Notes under the pieces: generated by a model
Seen by the model: only the letters and a program-made list of their open reading frames with translations
Told to the model about the DNA's origin: nothing
The model's database searches: none
Position numbers and translations under genes: made by a program
NCBI RefSeq assembly: GCF_014192015.1
Contig: NZ_JACHXJ010000001.1
Location: 1,116,001 to 1,180,000, forward strand
Length of the DNA stretch: 64,000 nucleotides
Direction: 5' to 3'
Source of the DNA: Paenibacillus rhizosphaerae
Lineage (GTDB): Bacteria; Bacillota; Bacilli; Paenibacillales; Paenibacillaceae
Part shown: positions 33,367-43,144 of the stretch, piece after piece
Position numbering within the stretch: the stretch's first letter is position 1
How the letters are laid out: every line of letters begins with the position of its first letter

Positions 33367-35091
33367 ATGTCTGAGAACAATTTGATGTCACCAAACAGCG
33401 CGCCCCACAGCGATGTGGAGGATATCAAACGCAGAAGCAACTATTTGCGGGGAAGCCTGGTGGAAACGCTGAAGGATCCGATTACCGGGTCGATCCCCGA
33501 GGACGATAACCGGCTGATGAAGCATCACGGCAGCTACATGCAGGATGACCGGGACCTGCGCAACGAACGGCAGAAGCAGAAGCTTGAGCCGGCTTACCAG
33601 TTTATGCTCCGGGTGCGCGCCTCTGGCGGCGTTGTTACTCCGCAGCAATGGCTGATGATGGACCGGATCTCCCAGAAGTACGGAAACGGGACGATCCGCC
33701 TGACGACACGTCAATCGTTTCAGCTGCACGGGGTGCTGAAGTGGAACCTTAAGAACACGATCCGCGAGGTGAACGAATCGCTGCTCAGCACGTTGGCCGC
33801 CTGCGGCGACGTGAACCGGAACGTCATGTGCAATCCGAATCCGTACGAGTCGGAGATTCATTCGGAAGTGTACGATTGGGCCACCAAGCTGAGTGCCCAT
33901 TTGGATCCGCGGAGCCGGGCCTATTACGAGATCTGGCTTGACGAAGAAAAAGTGGTGGACAGCCACGATCATGACGTGGAACAGGAGCCGATTTACGGCC
34001 CTGTATACCTGCCGCGTAAGTTCAAGATCGGCATGGCGATCCCGCCGTCCAACGATGTCGACGTATTTTCGCAGGACCTTGGATTGATCGCCATTGTGGA
34101 GGACGGACGTCTGGCCGGATTCAACGTTTCGGTCGGCGGCGGCATGGGGATGACCCACGGCGATCCGGCCACGTACCCGCAGGTAGGGCAGGTCATCGGG
34201 TTCTGCACGCCGGAGCAGGTGATCGATCTGGCGGAGAAGACCGTGACGATCCAACGCGACTACGGCGATCGTTCCGTGCGGAAACACGCGCGCTTCAAAT
34301 ATACGATCGACGACCGCGGCATCGACTGGTTTATCCAGGAGCTGACTGCGCGTCTCGGGTGGGAGCTGGAGCCGGCAAGGCCGTTCCATTTCGAGAGCAA
34401 CGGCGACCGGTACGGCTGGGTCAAGGGCAGCAACGGCAAGTGGCATTTGACGCTCTTTATCCAGAACGGGCGAATCAAGGACGAAGAAGGGTATGAGCTG
34501 ATGACCGGCTTGCGGGAAATCGCCAAAGTTCATACGGGGGATTTCCGGCTGACGCCGAACCAGAACCTGGTCATCGGCAGCGTGAGCAGTCAGAAAAAGA
34601 AGAAGATCACCGAATTGGTGCAGCAGTACGGTCTGACCGACGGTATCCATTATTCGGCACTGCGCCGTAACTCGATGGCGTGTGTGGCTCTGCCGACCTG
34701 CGGTCTGGCAATGGCTGAATCCGAACGCTATCTGCCTACGCTGCTCGGCAAAATCGAGCCGATGCTGGAAGAAGCGGGCCTGCGCGAGGAGGAAATCGTC
34801 ATCCGGATGACGGGCTGCCCGAACGGCTGCGCGAGACCGGCGCTGGCGGAAATCGCCTTTATCGGCAAGGCGCCGGGCAAATACAACATGTATCTCGGCG
34901 GCGGATTTGCCGGGGAGCGACTGAACAAGCTCTACAAGGAAAATATCGGCGAGGCCGAAATTTTGGACTCCCTGAAGCCGATTATTTTCCACTACGCGAA
35001 GGAACGCCGGGACGGCGAGCATTTCGGGGATTTTACCATCCGTGCAGGCTATGTGAAGGAAGTCCGTTCGGGACAATTCTTCCACGCCTGA
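33367..35091 (+). CDS. cysI: Sulfite reductase [NADPH] hemoprotein beta subunit CysI
   Basis: A 574-residue siroheme/4Fe-4S enzyme that reduces sulfite to sulfide for cysteine synthesis. The cluster cysteines are in [15 protein letters not shown] (CX5C) and [15 protein letters not shown] (CX3C); siroheme-binding arginines lie in [15 protein letters not shown], and [10 protein letters not shown] marks the second repeat. GAAGGAGAGAG precedes the ATG, 37 bases after cysJ. The length is normal. Confidence 0.96.
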   Translation: MSENNLMSPNSAPHSDVEDIKRRSNYLRGSLVETLKDPITGSIPEDDNRLMKHHGSYMQDDRDLRNERQKQKLEPAYQFMLRVRASGGVVTPQQWLMMDRISQKYGNGTIRLTTRQSFQLHGVLKWNLKNTIREVNESLLSTLAACGDVNRNVMCNPNPYESEIHSEVYDWATKLSAHLDPRSRAYYEIWLDEEKVVDSHDHDVEQEPIYGPVYLPRKFKIGMAIPPSNDVDVFSQDLGLIAIVEDGRLAGFNVSVGGGMGMTHGDPATYPQVGQVIGFCTPEQVIDLAEKTVTIQRDYGDRSVRKHARFKYTIDDRGIDWFIQELTARLGWELEPARPFHFESNGDRYGWVKGSNGKWHLTLFIQNGRIKDEEGYELMTGLREIAKVHTGDFRLTPNQNLVIGSVSSQKKKKITELVQQYGLTDGIHYSALRRNSMACVALPTCGLAMAESERYLPTLLGKIEPMLEEAGLREEEIVIRMTGCPNGCARPALAEIAFIGKAPGKYNMYLGGGFAGERLNKLYKENIGEAEILDSLKPIIFHYAKERRDGEHFGDFTIRAGYVKEVRSGQFFHA

Positions 35092-35136
35092 TGGCATGAG
35101 CAACCGAATCGACAGTGACTCGGCGGTCAAGACAGC

Positions 35137-35179
35137 AGCATAAAGAGTGCAGTCCCCAGCGGACTGCACTCTTTATGCT
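35137..35179. terminator. Long hairpin between convergent cysI and PAP2 genes
   Basis: A perfect 19-bp stem, AGCATAAAGAGTGCAGTCC with its complement, around CCAGC. T-tracts are lacking outside the stem, so it may terminate by stem strength or only block readthrough. Confidence 0.6.
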
Positions 35180-35198
35180 GTATATGAAGGCTGAAAAC

Positions 35199-35735
35199 TC
35201 ATAGATTGATCACGGCGACGGTGAGCACCGCCGTCATGCTGCCGACGAAGCTGCCGACCAGACAGTCCGAAGGGTAGTGCAGCCCGAGATAGATCCGCGA
35301 AATACAGACGATGAGTGCAATAACCAGCAGCAGGGCGGCGACCCAGGAGCCCATAAACAGAAACGGGGTAATGATGGAAAAGATGGCCGTCGAATGCCCG
35401 GACGGGAACGAGGGGTCCTTCAGCGGGTTGTTCCCAACCCTAACGCCTTCGAGGGCGAGGTACGGGCGTATCCGCTGGACCTTGCGTTTAATCAAGGTCG
35501 TAATTAAAAAGCTGATGGCCAGGGCGGCAAAGCTCTGCAGACTGGTTGTCCGCCACGGATCGGGAGCGAAGAGGGCGACGGACAGCGTCAGGGTAATCGT
35601 AAACAGCGCGCCGCCCAAGTGGGTCAGCATGCGCAGCACAGCATGGAGCATGGACGGATTCTGCGTGCGGTTAATCCAGTGGAATACGCGCCGGTCCCAG
35701 CCGTGCGCCTGCTCCATATAACGGGTGATGATCAT
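35199..35735 (-). CDS. PAP2-family membrane phosphatase
   Basis: A 178-residue protein with five or six membrane helices and the three PAP2 motifs: KRKVQRIRPYLAL, PSFPSGHSTA, and SRIYLGLHYPSDCLVG with catalytic His and Asp. Members dephosphorylate undecaprenyl pyrophosphate or phosphatidyl lipids at the outer face. It is followed upstream by the DedA gene on the same strand, another undecaprenyl-phosphate-linked family, so a lipid-carrier recycling role is plausible. Confidence 0.9.
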   Translation of the reverse strand: MIITRYMEQAHGWDRRVFHWINRTQNPSMLHAVLRMLTHLGGALFTITLTLSVALFAPDPWRTTSLQSFAALAISFLITTLIKRKVQRIRPYLALEGVRVGNNPLKDPSFPSGHSTAIFSIITPFLFMGSWVAALLLVIALIVCISRIYLGLHYPSDCLVGSFVGSMTAVLTVAVINL

Positions 35736-35792
35736 GCATCGGTCCTCCTCAAAATGTGTTTATGCATCAAATAGGGTCTTCAGCTTCCGAAG

Positions 35793-36410
35793 CTATTGCC
35801 TCGAATGAACCTTGGAGCGCCTGCGCCATTTCAAGTAAACGTATACGACCAGGATGGCGAACACGGCGGCCACGACGTATTTCAGAAAATGCTCCGTCCA
35901 GGTCAAGACAAGCTGCCATTGATTGCCGAAAATGTAGCCGATCCCGATAAAGACGGTAACCCAGAGCGCGGAACCCGTGTAGGCGTACAAGGCAAAGGTA
36001 CGGTAGGGTACGCGGATGATTCCGGTAAAATAACCGATAAACTGCCTGACGCCCGGAATGAAATAACTGAACAGCAGCAGCTTGTCGCCATATTTGTGAT
36101 ACACCCTGGCTGTCTTTTCCACATGCTCCGGTTTAAGAAAAAGCCATTTCCCGTAGCGCTCGATCAGCGGCTGACCCAGCTTGTACCCAAGCAGGTAAGT
36201 AACCGTCAGCCCGACAATGGAGCCGAGGTAGGCGGCACCTAAAGCCGGAAGCAGCTCCAGCACGCCTTTATAGGACAAATACCCGGTGTAGGTAAGCGTC
36301 GTATTGCCTGGCGGAATCGGCAAGGCGATGGCATCCAGCGGAAGCCCGAGAAGCAGGACCCAATATCCGTACTGTCCGAACAGCCGCTCGATATATCCCA
36401 GCACATCCAT
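35793..36410 (-). CDS. DedA-family membrane protein
   Basis: A 205-residue DedA/SNARE-associated protein. LLLGLPLDAIALPIPPGNTT, GSIVGLTVTYLLGYKLG, LFLKPEHVEKTARVYHKYGD and SYFIPGVRQFIGYFTGIIRV are family motifs, including the conserved R before the last. DedA proteins are linked to undecaprenyl-phosphate flipping. The open frame extends to 36653, but AAAGGAG seven bases before ATG 36410 fixes the start and gives the normal family length. Confidence 0.9.
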   Translation of the reverse strand: MDVLGYIERLFGQYGYWVLLLGLPLDAIALPIPPGNTTLTYTGYLSYKGVLELLPALGAAYLGSIVGLTVTYLLGYKLGQPLIERYGKWLFLKPEHVEKTARVYHKYGDKLLLFSYFIPGVRQFIGYFTGIIRVPYRTFALYAYTGSALWVTVFIGIGYIFGNQWQLVLTWTEHFLKYVVAAVFAILVVYVYLKWRRRSKVHSRQ

Positions 36411-36733
36411 AAGAATCTCCTTTATCGTCATTGTACTTGTGCTTTCCATTTTACTTATTAAAGATAAAGAACTGATGAACAGGAAGCTTAAGAAAGTATT
36501 AAGCCGTCTGCCCGATTTCTTAACAGTCCGGAAGAACTTGTATTCCCATGATACGCAAATTTTTGCCGGAACAAAACCGTCTCCGGTTGGGGCGGAAACC
36601 CGTCTTAAGACCAGGTTTTTCTTGTGGCGCGAATTTATATAAAATTGTCGCAATATTATACTGTATTAACGGTTTTTCATGTGTTAGATTAAGGGCATGA
36701 TGTCTTAATATTAAATACTGAGGAGCGCTGGAT
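36411..36733. other. Intergenic region between divergent DedA and Gfo/Idh/MocA genes
   Basis: No gene seen. AT-rich near 36640-36720, where promoters for the downstream dehydrogenase should lie; no pair of boxes is good enough to call. GAGGAGCG precedes the gene at 36734. Confidence 0.4.
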
Positions 36734-37735
36734 ATGATCAGAATCGGTAAAATAAGCTATTGGCATGTGCATGCATGGGATTATACGAAACAGGCTGAGG
36801 CTCATCCGGGTGCGGAAATCGTGGCTGTGTGGGACGAAAATGCGGAGCGGGGGCAAGAAGCCGCCGATAAACAGGGCGTGACTTTTTACGCTTCATTGGA
36901 TGAAATGCTCAGTCGTGACGATATCGACGGGGTCATCGTGGATGCGCCAACGAACATGCACCGCGAAGTCATGATCAAAGCCGCAGAAGCCGGCAAGCAT
37001 ATCTTTACGGAAAAGGTTATTGCCGCCACGCTGAGCGAGGTCAACGACATTATTGCGGCAGTGGAGAAAAATAACGTGAAGCTGACCGTATCCCTACCCA
37101 GACTGAACGACGGCTATACGCTGGCGATTCGGGAACTTCTGGACCAGGAGCTGCTGGGCAAAGTTACTTATGTGCGCGTCCGGCTGTCCCATAACGGTGC
37201 GACAGCGAATTGGCTGCCTGCTCATTTTTATAAGAAGGAAGAGACGCTCGGCGGGGCCCTGATCGATCTTGGCTGCCACCCGATGTACTTGACGCGACTC
37301 TTCTTGAGAGAAGAGCCTGTGGACGTGAGCGCGCAATTCGGATACATAACCGGAAAAGAAGTGGAAGACAATGCGGTTGCGACGTTGTCTACGAAATCGG
37401 GTGCGGTAGGCGTGGTAGAAGCCGGATTCGTGAACAACTTTTCGCCGTTTACCGTGGAGGTTCACGGCACCGAAGGAACCATTCTGTTCGGAACGCCGGA
37501 CAGCAAGCTGCTTCTTCGTACGACCCGCAATGAGGAATACAAGGACGCCTGGGTCGAAATCCCGGTTCCGGCCAACCGCGAAAGCGCGTTTGAGCAGTGG
37601 ATCAGCCACATCGAACAAGGCACAACGGCCGATGAAAACATCGCGATGGCGATCGAATTGACGAAGCTCATGGAAGCGGCCAGCCTGTCGAACGCGGAGC
37701 GCCGCGCCGTGAAACTGAACGAACTGCAAGGCTAA
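36734..37735 (+). CDS. Gfo/Idh/MocA family oxidoreductase
   Basis: A 333-residue NAD(P)-dependent dehydrogenase. Its start, IRIGKISYWHVHAWDYTKQA, is a variant Rossmann opening (no GxGxxG; a His-Trp pair instead) found in one Gfo/Idh subgroup. HIFTEKVIAATLSEV stands where EKP is usual, keeping the catalytic Lys, and GGALIDLGCHPMYLTRLFL is the pocket motif. It leads a Gfo-AraC-Gfo cluster. Substrate not predictable. Confidence 0.87.
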   Translation: MIRIGKISYWHVHAWDYTKQAEAHPGAEIVAVWDENAERGQEAADKQGVTFYASLDEMLSRDDIDGVIVDAPTNMHREVMIKAAEAGKHIFTEKVIAATLSEVNDIIAAVEKNNVKLTVSLPRLNDGYTLAIRELLDQELLGKVTYVRVRLSHNGATANWLPAHFYKKEETLGGALIDLGCHPMYLTRLFLREEPVDVSAQFGYITGKEVEDNAVATLSTKSGAVGVVEAGFVNNFSPFTVEVHGTEGTILFGTPDSKLLLRTTRNEEYKDAWVEIPVPANRESAFEQWISHIEQGTTADENIAMAIELTKLMEAASLSNAERRAVKLNELQG

Positions 37736-37773
37736 CCATTACAGAACTTATCAGACATAAGGATGTTGCTGCA

Positions 37774-38721
37774 ATGATGAATAATTTTCCATACGAAACT
37801 ATGCAGGGACGCCAGGATGCTTTGGAGCGTCTGGATTTACGCATCTATTGGGGAAATTATGAAATTCGGGTTATACGTTTTCATTTGACTTCTTTTCCTC
37901 CGGGGAAAATCGTGTCCTTTCACAAGCATGCCGAGTTTGAATTTCACTTTATACCTCGCGGCAAGGGAACGGTGATCCTGGTGGATGAACCCTATGCTCT
38001 TCAGGAGGGCATGTTCTATCTGACGGGGCCGGAGGTGCTGCATTACCAGGAAGCGGATCCCGAGGAATCGATGGATGAGCTGTGCCTGCACGTGGATATC
38101 AGGGACCTGTCGCAGGTACCGGATGCCGGCCAGTCGCCGCGTCCAAATGCCGATCCATGGGAGGTTGCCGAGGCGCATGACTGCATCGAGAAGCTGCGGA
38201 CGCTGCCGCTGAAGCCCGTGATGGATACGTACCGGGCGATGCCGTTTTTCCTGGAGGCCTTCAACGCCTCACAACAAAAATATTTAGGACTCTATACAAC
38301 GATCAAAAACTGCATCATTCAAATTCTGCTCCGTGCCGTACGCGCTTACGAGCCGGAACCAAGGGAGGCGGAGCTTCCGTCCCGGGACATGAAGGCCTAC
38401 CGGTACCAGCTGGCTCTGGAGTACATTCATGCCAACTCTTCCGGCGAAGTGGTGCTGGAGGATGTGGCCGACAAGCTGCATATCAGTTCAAGGCAGCTGC
38501 AGCGGATCATTAAGGATCAAGGGGGCGGGCGATCCTTTAGTGAAATTTTGGAGGATTTCCGCCTGCAGGAGGTGTGCCGCCAGCTGGTGGAGACGCGCTG
38601 GTCCATCGAGAAAATCGCCGTTCAGGGCGGATTTTCCAGCGGAAGCTATCTGCATACCGTTTTTCGGAAGAGATACGGCTACACGCCGTCGGAATACCGG
38701 AGAAAGAACGCGAAAGTATAG
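37774..38721 (+). CDS. AraC-family transcriptional regulator
   Basis: A 315-residue regulator with cupin sensor (SFHKHAEFEFHFIPRGKGTV, EGMFYLTGPEVLHYQEADPE) and C-terminal double helix-turn-helix (YIHANSSGEVVLEDVADKLH, SSRQLQRIIKDQGGGRSFSE, EKIAVQGGFSSGSYLHTVF). It lies between two Gfo/Idh/MocA genes on the same strand and probably controls them. Start ATG 37774 follows AAGGATG at a loose spacing. Confidence 0.88.
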   Translation: MMNNFPYETMQGRQDALERLDLRIYWGNYEIRVIRFHLTSFPPGKIVSFHKHAEFEFHFIPRGKGTVILVDEPYALQEGMFYLTGPEVLHYQEADPEESMDELCLHVDIRDLSQVPDAGQSPRPNADPWEVAEAHDCIEKLRTLPLKPVMDTYRAMPFFLEAFNASQQKYLGLYTTIKNCIIQILLRAVRAYEPEPREAELPSRDMKAYRYQLALEYIHANSSGEVVLEDVADKLHISSRQLQRIIKDQGGGRSFSEILEDFRLQEVCRQLVETRWSIEKIAVQGGFSSGSYLHTVFRKRYGYTPSEYRRKNAKV

Positions 38722-38736
38722 GAGGATTACGATCTC

Positions 38737-39825
38737 GTGGGAAAAACTATTCGGATTGGCATTATCGGGAGCGGAGGCATCGCCGGAGCGCATGCCCGGG
38801 CTTACAAAGGAATCGAGGATGTTCAGATCGTCGGGGTGGCGGATATTCTGCCAGACAAGGCGCAGCAATTCATTGAGCGTTGGGACCTGCCGGATGCGAC
38901 CGGCTTTGACGACCACCGCAAGCTGCTCGAGCTGGATCTGGACGGCGTAAGCATCTGTACACCGAACGTGGCGCATCACCGCACAACGGTGGACGCGCTG
39001 ACGGCCGGCAAAAACGTTATGCTGGAAAAGCCAATGTCGGTTACGCTGGACGAAGCGGTCGAAATGGTGCAGGTGTCCAAGAAAACCGGAAAAATGCTGA
39101 ACGTCGGTTTCCAGCCGCGCTACGACCCGAACATGGCCATTATTAAAAATATGGTCCAGAACGGACAATTGGGTAAAGTGTATTACGTGGAAACCGGGGG
39201 CGGACGCCGCCGCGGCATGCCGGGAGGTACATTTATCCGTCAAGATATCGCCGGCGCAGGCGCAATGGCCGATATCGGCTGCTATTCACTAGATCTGGCG
39301 CTCAACACGCTTGGCTATCCGAAGCCGCTGACCGTATCCGCCTATACCTCGAACTATTTCGGCACCAATCCGAAATATCACGCGGAAGCCGGACAATTTG
39401 ACGTTGAGGATTTCGGTGTGGCCATGGTCCGGTTCGAAGGAGACCTGGTCCTGAACTTCAAGACGTCCTGGGCGATGCATATGGATACGCTCGGTGCGAC
39501 GATGTTCCTCGGCACGGATGCGGGCATGAAGGTGCTTCCGGCGGGCAGCGGACCTTGGAGCGGGGTATGGGATGGCCATGTTGGCTCCATCTCGCTGTTC
39601 CATGACATCCAGGGACATCATACCGAGAGCAATATTCCGCTTATCAAGCATGAAATCAACGTGTTTGAGGAGAAAATCAAGGATTTTGTCCGCGCGCTGC
39701 GCGAAGGGACGCCGGCTCCGATTCCGGGAGAGGAAATTTTGCGGAATCAGGCCATTATTGACGGCATTATCCGCTCTTCGCAGACGAAGAAGGAAGTCGA
39801 GATCCATATTCCTGATCTCGTGTAA
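38737..39825 (+). CDS. Gfo/Idh/MocA family oxidoreductase
   Basis: A 362-residue sugar-type dehydrogenase: IRIGIIGSGGIAGAHARAYK (Rossmann GxGGxA), ICTPNVAHHRTTVDALTAGK, NVMLEKPMSVTLDEAVEMVQ (EKP lysine), then GAGAMADIGCYSLDLALNTL. The start is GTG 38737 after GGAGG. It is the last gene of the cluster that includes the AraC regulator, ending at a terminator. Confidence 0.9.
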   Translation: MGKTIRIGIIGSGGIAGAHARAYKGIEDVQIVGVADILPDKAQQFIERWDLPDATGFDDHRKLLELDLDGVSICTPNVAHHRTTVDALTAGKNVMLEKPMSVTLDEAVEMVQVSKKTGKMLNVGFQPRYDPNMAIIKNMVQNGQLGKVYYVETGGGRRRGMPGGTFIRQDIAGAGAMADIGCYSLDLALNTLGYPKPLTVSAYTSNYFGTNPKYHAEAGQFDVEDFGVAMVRFEGDLVLNFKTSWAMHMDTLGATMFLGTDAGMKVLPAGSGPWSGVWDGHVGSISLFHDIQGHHTESNIPLIKHEINVFEEKIKDFVRALREGTPAPIPGEEILRNQAIIDGIIRSSQTKKEVEIHIPDLV

Positions 39826-39866
39826 CCGCACGATACAAGCCATCGCTTGAACTTCACATCATTACG

Positions 39867-39908
39867 GCAGTCCGAATCTCCCCTTCAGGGATCTTTGGGC
39901 TGCTTTTT
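39867..39908 (+). terminator. Terminator after the Gfo-AraC-Gfo cluster
   Basis: GCAGTCCGAA and TTTGGGCTGC stem (with G-U pairs) followed by TTTTT. Confidence 0.7.
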
Positions 39909-40012
39909 ATTTTTTCGAATTTCGGTCCGGCGCAGGTGTTATCTTTTTCGGGAAATAGGCAAACCTGATTTTGGGGGACCTAAAACCAGAATACAGGAGG
40001 ACGAATGCAAGT

Positions 40013-40549
40013 ATGAAGAAAATGGTGATGTCCGTCTGCCTCAGTGCCGGATTCCTGCTCGGAGCCGCTGCAACACCGGCTGCTTATGCCAATTCGGAAG
40101 AGCCGCAGCTGAAAGTGAAAATCGTGGATTCCAAAGGCGGGGAAGTGGGGACGGCGCTTCTGACGCAAAAAGGAGCCGCAGTTCAGATCCATATCGAAGC
40201 CGCGAATCTGCCGCCTGGTGAGCACGGCATTCATTTCCACGAAAACGGCAAGTGTGATCCGCCAGACTTTAAAACGGCGGGAGCCCATTTCAACCCGACC
40301 GGAAAGCAGCACGGCTTCCATAATCCGAAGGGCTATCATGCCGGAGACCTGCTGAACATTCAGGTGAAGCAGGATGGAACGGTGACCGCCGATTTGGAAA
40401 CCCAGTCTGTTACGCTTAACAAGGGAGCCGCCAATTCGCTCTTGAAGCCGGGCGGAACCGCGATCATCATCCACGAAAAAGCGGACGATTACGTGACCGA
40501 CCCGTCGGGGAACTCCGGCAACCGGATCGCCTGTGCGCGGATTGAATAG
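40013..40549 (+). CDS. Superoxide dismutase [Cu-Zn] family protein, secreted
   Basis: A 178-residue exported protein; MKKMVMSVCLSAGFLLGAAA then TPAAYA is a signal peptide. All usual metal ligands can be placed: GIHFHENGKC (two Cu His and the first disulfide Cys), GAHFNPTGKQHG (bridging and Zn His), GYHAGDL (Zn His and Asp) and IIIHEKADDY (last Cu His), with IACARIE for the second Cys. B. subtilis YojM lacks Cu ligands, so this copy looks enzymatically complete. The start is 40013; an out-of-frame ATG just upstream ends at once. Confidence 0.92.
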   Translation: MKKMVMSVCLSAGFLLGAAATPAAYANSEEPQLKVKIVDSKGGEVGTALLTQKGAAVQIHIEAANLPPGEHGIHFHENGKCDPPDFKTAGAHFNPTGKQHGFHNPKGYHAGDLLNIQVKQDGTVTADLETQSVTLNKGAANSLLKPGGTAIIIHEKADDYVTDPSGNSGNRIACARIE

Positions 40550-40596
40550 CTGCGGCCTGCCGTCAGCTTTGCTGGCTGCCGATAGCGATCATATAC

Positions 40597-40630
40597 ACTC
40601 CTGAAGGAACATGCCTTCAGGAGTTTTTTT
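40597..40630 (+). terminator. Terminator after the Cu/Zn SOD gene
   Basis: ACTCCTGAAGG and CCTTCAGGAGT perfect stem followed by seven T. Confidence 0.88.
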
Positions 40631-40820
40631 ATGTTCAAGCCGTTTCACAGGTTCACTTCGTATCGCGATTGATATCGCTTGCAAAAAAATCGTTGCCCGG
40701 CCTCATACTCCTGTGATATATTAAAACTCCTTCCATTTTTTCCACGTGATGACCATTTCACCGCCAACGATTCTTCAGGAAGAGAAAGGACCCCAATATG
40801 AAACAGGAGGAACCTCTGTT

Positions 40821-42086
40821 GTGAACTGGCTTAAATGGGATTTGAACTTGCAAATCCGGCTGATCGGCGACACACTCTTCAATCTGCTGTTTTGGATGTA
40901 CTTTCCTTACATCACCCTGTTTTTCAGCGACGCGTTCGGCAAGACCGCGGCCAGTATGCTGATGGCTGTTCCTCCCCTGGTCAGCCTGTTCGGGAGCTTG
41001 TTCGGCGGGTATCTGGCGGACCGCTTCGGCCGGAGACCCGCCATGCTGCTCGGAGCCTGCATGCAGTCCTGTATGTTTGCCGTCTTTGCGTTATCCCCAT
41101 CCCATTGGCTCGATTATGCCGCATATATTGGACTGGGGCTGGGAGGGGCGATTTATTCGCCGGGAAGCTCGGCCATGGTGGCCGACGTGACTCCGGAAAA
41201 GGACCGGCGTATGGTATTCGCAACCTTCGTGACAGGCAGAAATATTGGGGCGGTTTTTGGCCCGGCGCTAGGTTCGGTATTCTTTTTCCAGTACCGGCAC
41301 GAGCTGCTGTGGACCTGCACGTCGGTAACACTTCTGTACTTTTTGACCATATTATTTTTCAGCAGGGAGACGCTTCCTGCGACGGCAAGGATGAATCGCA
41401 CCCGCAGCAAGCTGACCGCTATCTTGAAGGAGCAGGTGGTAAGTTACGGTGTGATATTTAAGGACAAGGTATTCGCGCTCTATATTGCCGCGGGGATCCT
41501 GGTGACGATTGCTTTTATGCAGCTGGATATGTATTTAGCGATGTATGTCAAAGAATACGTACCGGGACAGGCGCTGCTGTCCTTCAGCGGCTGGACGTTC
41601 AACCTGAGCAGCGCGCAGGTGTTCGGGCTGATGCTGGGGCTGAACGGGCTGTTGTTCGTGCTGTGCGTTCTCCCCGTCACCAAACTGTTCGAGGGCTGGT
41701 CCGAAAGGAACATCCTGATCATGTCGGCCTTGCTGTTTGGCGGGGGGATGTTCTTGATCGGTTTGACGACACATGTGTGGCTGCTGCTGGTGTTTACGTT
41801 TGTGTTTACGATCGGCGAGCTGTCGCGGAGTCCCGTCACCGACAGCTTCATCAGTAAATATGCGCCTGAACACGCCAGAGGGCAATACATGGGGGCGGCG
41901 AATCTGCAGTTCTCGGTCGGCCGTTTTATCGCTCCGGTCACGATTATGCTGTCTTCGTGGTTTCCGCCGGTTGTCGTGTTTGGCTTCATCTTCCTGGCAA
42001 CGATCCTCAGCTCGCTTTTGTATGTTCAGGTTTTTAAAATCATTCCGGCAAGCTACTACGAGAAAAAGGCCGAGATATCGGGATGA
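40821..42086 (+). CDS. MFS transporter
   Basis: A 421-residue carrier with twelve predicted membrane helices. The MFS loop-2 motif is FGGYLADRFGRRPAMLLGAC; VTPEKDRRMVFATFVTGRNI and GPALGSVFFF are the helix 4-5 region; RSPVTDSFISKYAPEHARGQ matches the second-half loop. The start is GTG 40821 with AGGAGG ten bases upstream; an in-frame ATG at 40746 lacks any ribosome site. Resembles multidrug-type DHA1 exporters, substrate unknown. Confidence 0.88.
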   Translation: MNWLKWDLNLQIRLIGDTLFNLLFWMYFPYITLFFSDAFGKTAASMLMAVPPLVSLFGSLFGGYLADRFGRRPAMLLGACMQSCMFAVFALSPSHWLDYAAYIGLGLGGAIYSPGSSAMVADVTPEKDRRMVFATFVTGRNIGAVFGPALGSVFFFQYRHELLWTCTSVTLLYFLTILFFSRETLPATARMNRTRSKLTAILKEQVVSYGVIFKDKVFALYIAAGILVTIAFMQLDMYLAMYVKEYVPGQALLSFSGWTFNLSSAQVFGLMLGLNGLLFVLCVLPVTKLFEGWSERNILIMSALLFGGGMFLIGLTTHVWLLLVFTFVFTIGELSRSPVTDSFISKYAPEHARGQYMGAANLQFSVGRFIAPVTIMLSSWFPPVVVFGFIFLATILSSLLYVQVFKIIPASYYEKKAEISG

Positions 42087-42096
42087 AAATACGAAT

Positions 42097-42144
42097 AAAG
42101 CCGTTCAAGACAGGATGCAATCCGCATCGCTTGAACGGCTTTTT
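42097..42144. terminator. Bidirectional terminator between the MFS and phosphoesterase genes
   Basis: AAAGCCGTTCAAG and CTTGAACGGCTTTTT, with inner GATGC/GCATC, between convergent genes. Confidence 0.85.
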
Positions 42145-42151
42145 CAGGCTG

Positions 42152-43129
42152 TTATTCGGCTGCTGCCGGTATTCCCGCCTGCAAGGGTCTGCCGGTCGGT
42201 ACATGGACAGGCTGGTCGCGAATGACGGACCCATCCTCCAGATGCAGCCAGGTGTCAAAGCTTCGCTCCCCTTGCGTGAGCCGGATGACCCTGGCGCCGG
42301 GCATAAATGGCTGATCCAGATAAGCGTTGCGAGTGGTTCGGCCGTAACACAGGCGGATGCCGTGCAGCGTTCCCCAAAAATCGTTGCCGTGATCATGGCC
42401 GACAAAGGTGCCGAGAATATCACCCATTTCAACCATGCTCGCAAAAAAACCGGTGTTGATCCAGGGAGCGCAGCAGTGACGGTCAAGCTTGTTCCCATAA
42501 CAGACCGAGAAATCCCAAATATCGTTATATTCGGGCAGCGGAATATGGAAGAAGGCAAGCGATGGCAGCGGGACTCCGCCGTTACCTGCGGTAAGACGGT
42601 AGGAATATTGCGTATACCATTCAATCTGGCTGCGGCGGATCCAGTCATAAAATCCGACGCGCAGATGCTCCAGCGGCGAGTAGCTGCCCGAATCCAAAAA
42701 GTAAAGGGCGGCTTCCACGTTGTCCCGGTGTGAATCCCGGATTTCCAGACAATAGTTGCCTGCGCCCTTGACCTGGGGCGGATCGGGGATCGCATAGCAG
42801 TACCGGTGTGACAGCTGCAGGGCATGAAGCTGTTCCCGCGTCATATCGGGGGCCTCGGAGTCGTGGTTTCCAAAGACGGCTGCCCAGGGGATGCCCATCT
42901 GCTCCGGAACCGACACCGCATCCCGGAACGCCGCAACCGGATTCGGGCTTTTATTGCTGGCGATCACATCGCCGGTATAGACGACCAGATCGGGCTGTTC
43001 CGCCTCGATTATCCTTCGCATCATATGCTTCATTTGAAGCTCTTCATCATCAGGCTCGCAAAACTCCGTATCCGTAAATTGGACGATGGTAAACGTGCCG
43101 TCCTCGCGAACTCGCAATGTTTTCCTCAT
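42152..43129 (-). CDS. Calcineurin-like metallophosphoesterase
   Basis: A 325-residue protein with most metallophosphoesterase blocks: VVYTGDVIASN, AVFGNHDSEAP, AFFHIPLPEY and GTFVGHDHGNDF. The first block, normally D-x-H, reads FTDTEFCE (D20, T21, E22), so Glu takes the place of a metal-binding His. It lies downstream of the alkaline-phosphatase-like gene in a likely two-gene unit; both could release phosphate from organic esters. GAGGAGCAG precedes the ATG. Confidence 0.87.
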   Translation of the reverse strand: MRKTLRVREDGTFTIVQFTDTEFCEPDDEELQMKHMMRRIIEAEQPDLVVYTGDVIASNKSPNPVAAFRDAVSVPEQMGIPWAAVFGNHDSEAPDMTREQLHALQLSHRYCYAIPDPPQVKGAGNYCLEIRDSHRDNVEAALYFLDSGSYSPLEHLRVGFYDWIRRSQIEWYTQYSYRLTAGNGGVPLPSLAFFHIPLPEYNDIWDFSVCYGNKLDRHCCAPWINTGFFASMVEMGDILGTFVGHDHGNDFWGTLHGIRLCYGRTTRNAYLDQPFMPGARVIRLTQGERSFDTWLHLEDGSVIRDQPVHVPTGRPLQAGIPAAAE

Positions 43130-43144
43130 CTGCTCCTCCTCCTG

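Noticed and set aside
33388-35169. 593-codon minus-strand open frame opposite cysI
   Set aside because: Antisense shadow of a high-GC gene; cysI carries all catalytic cysteines on the other strand.
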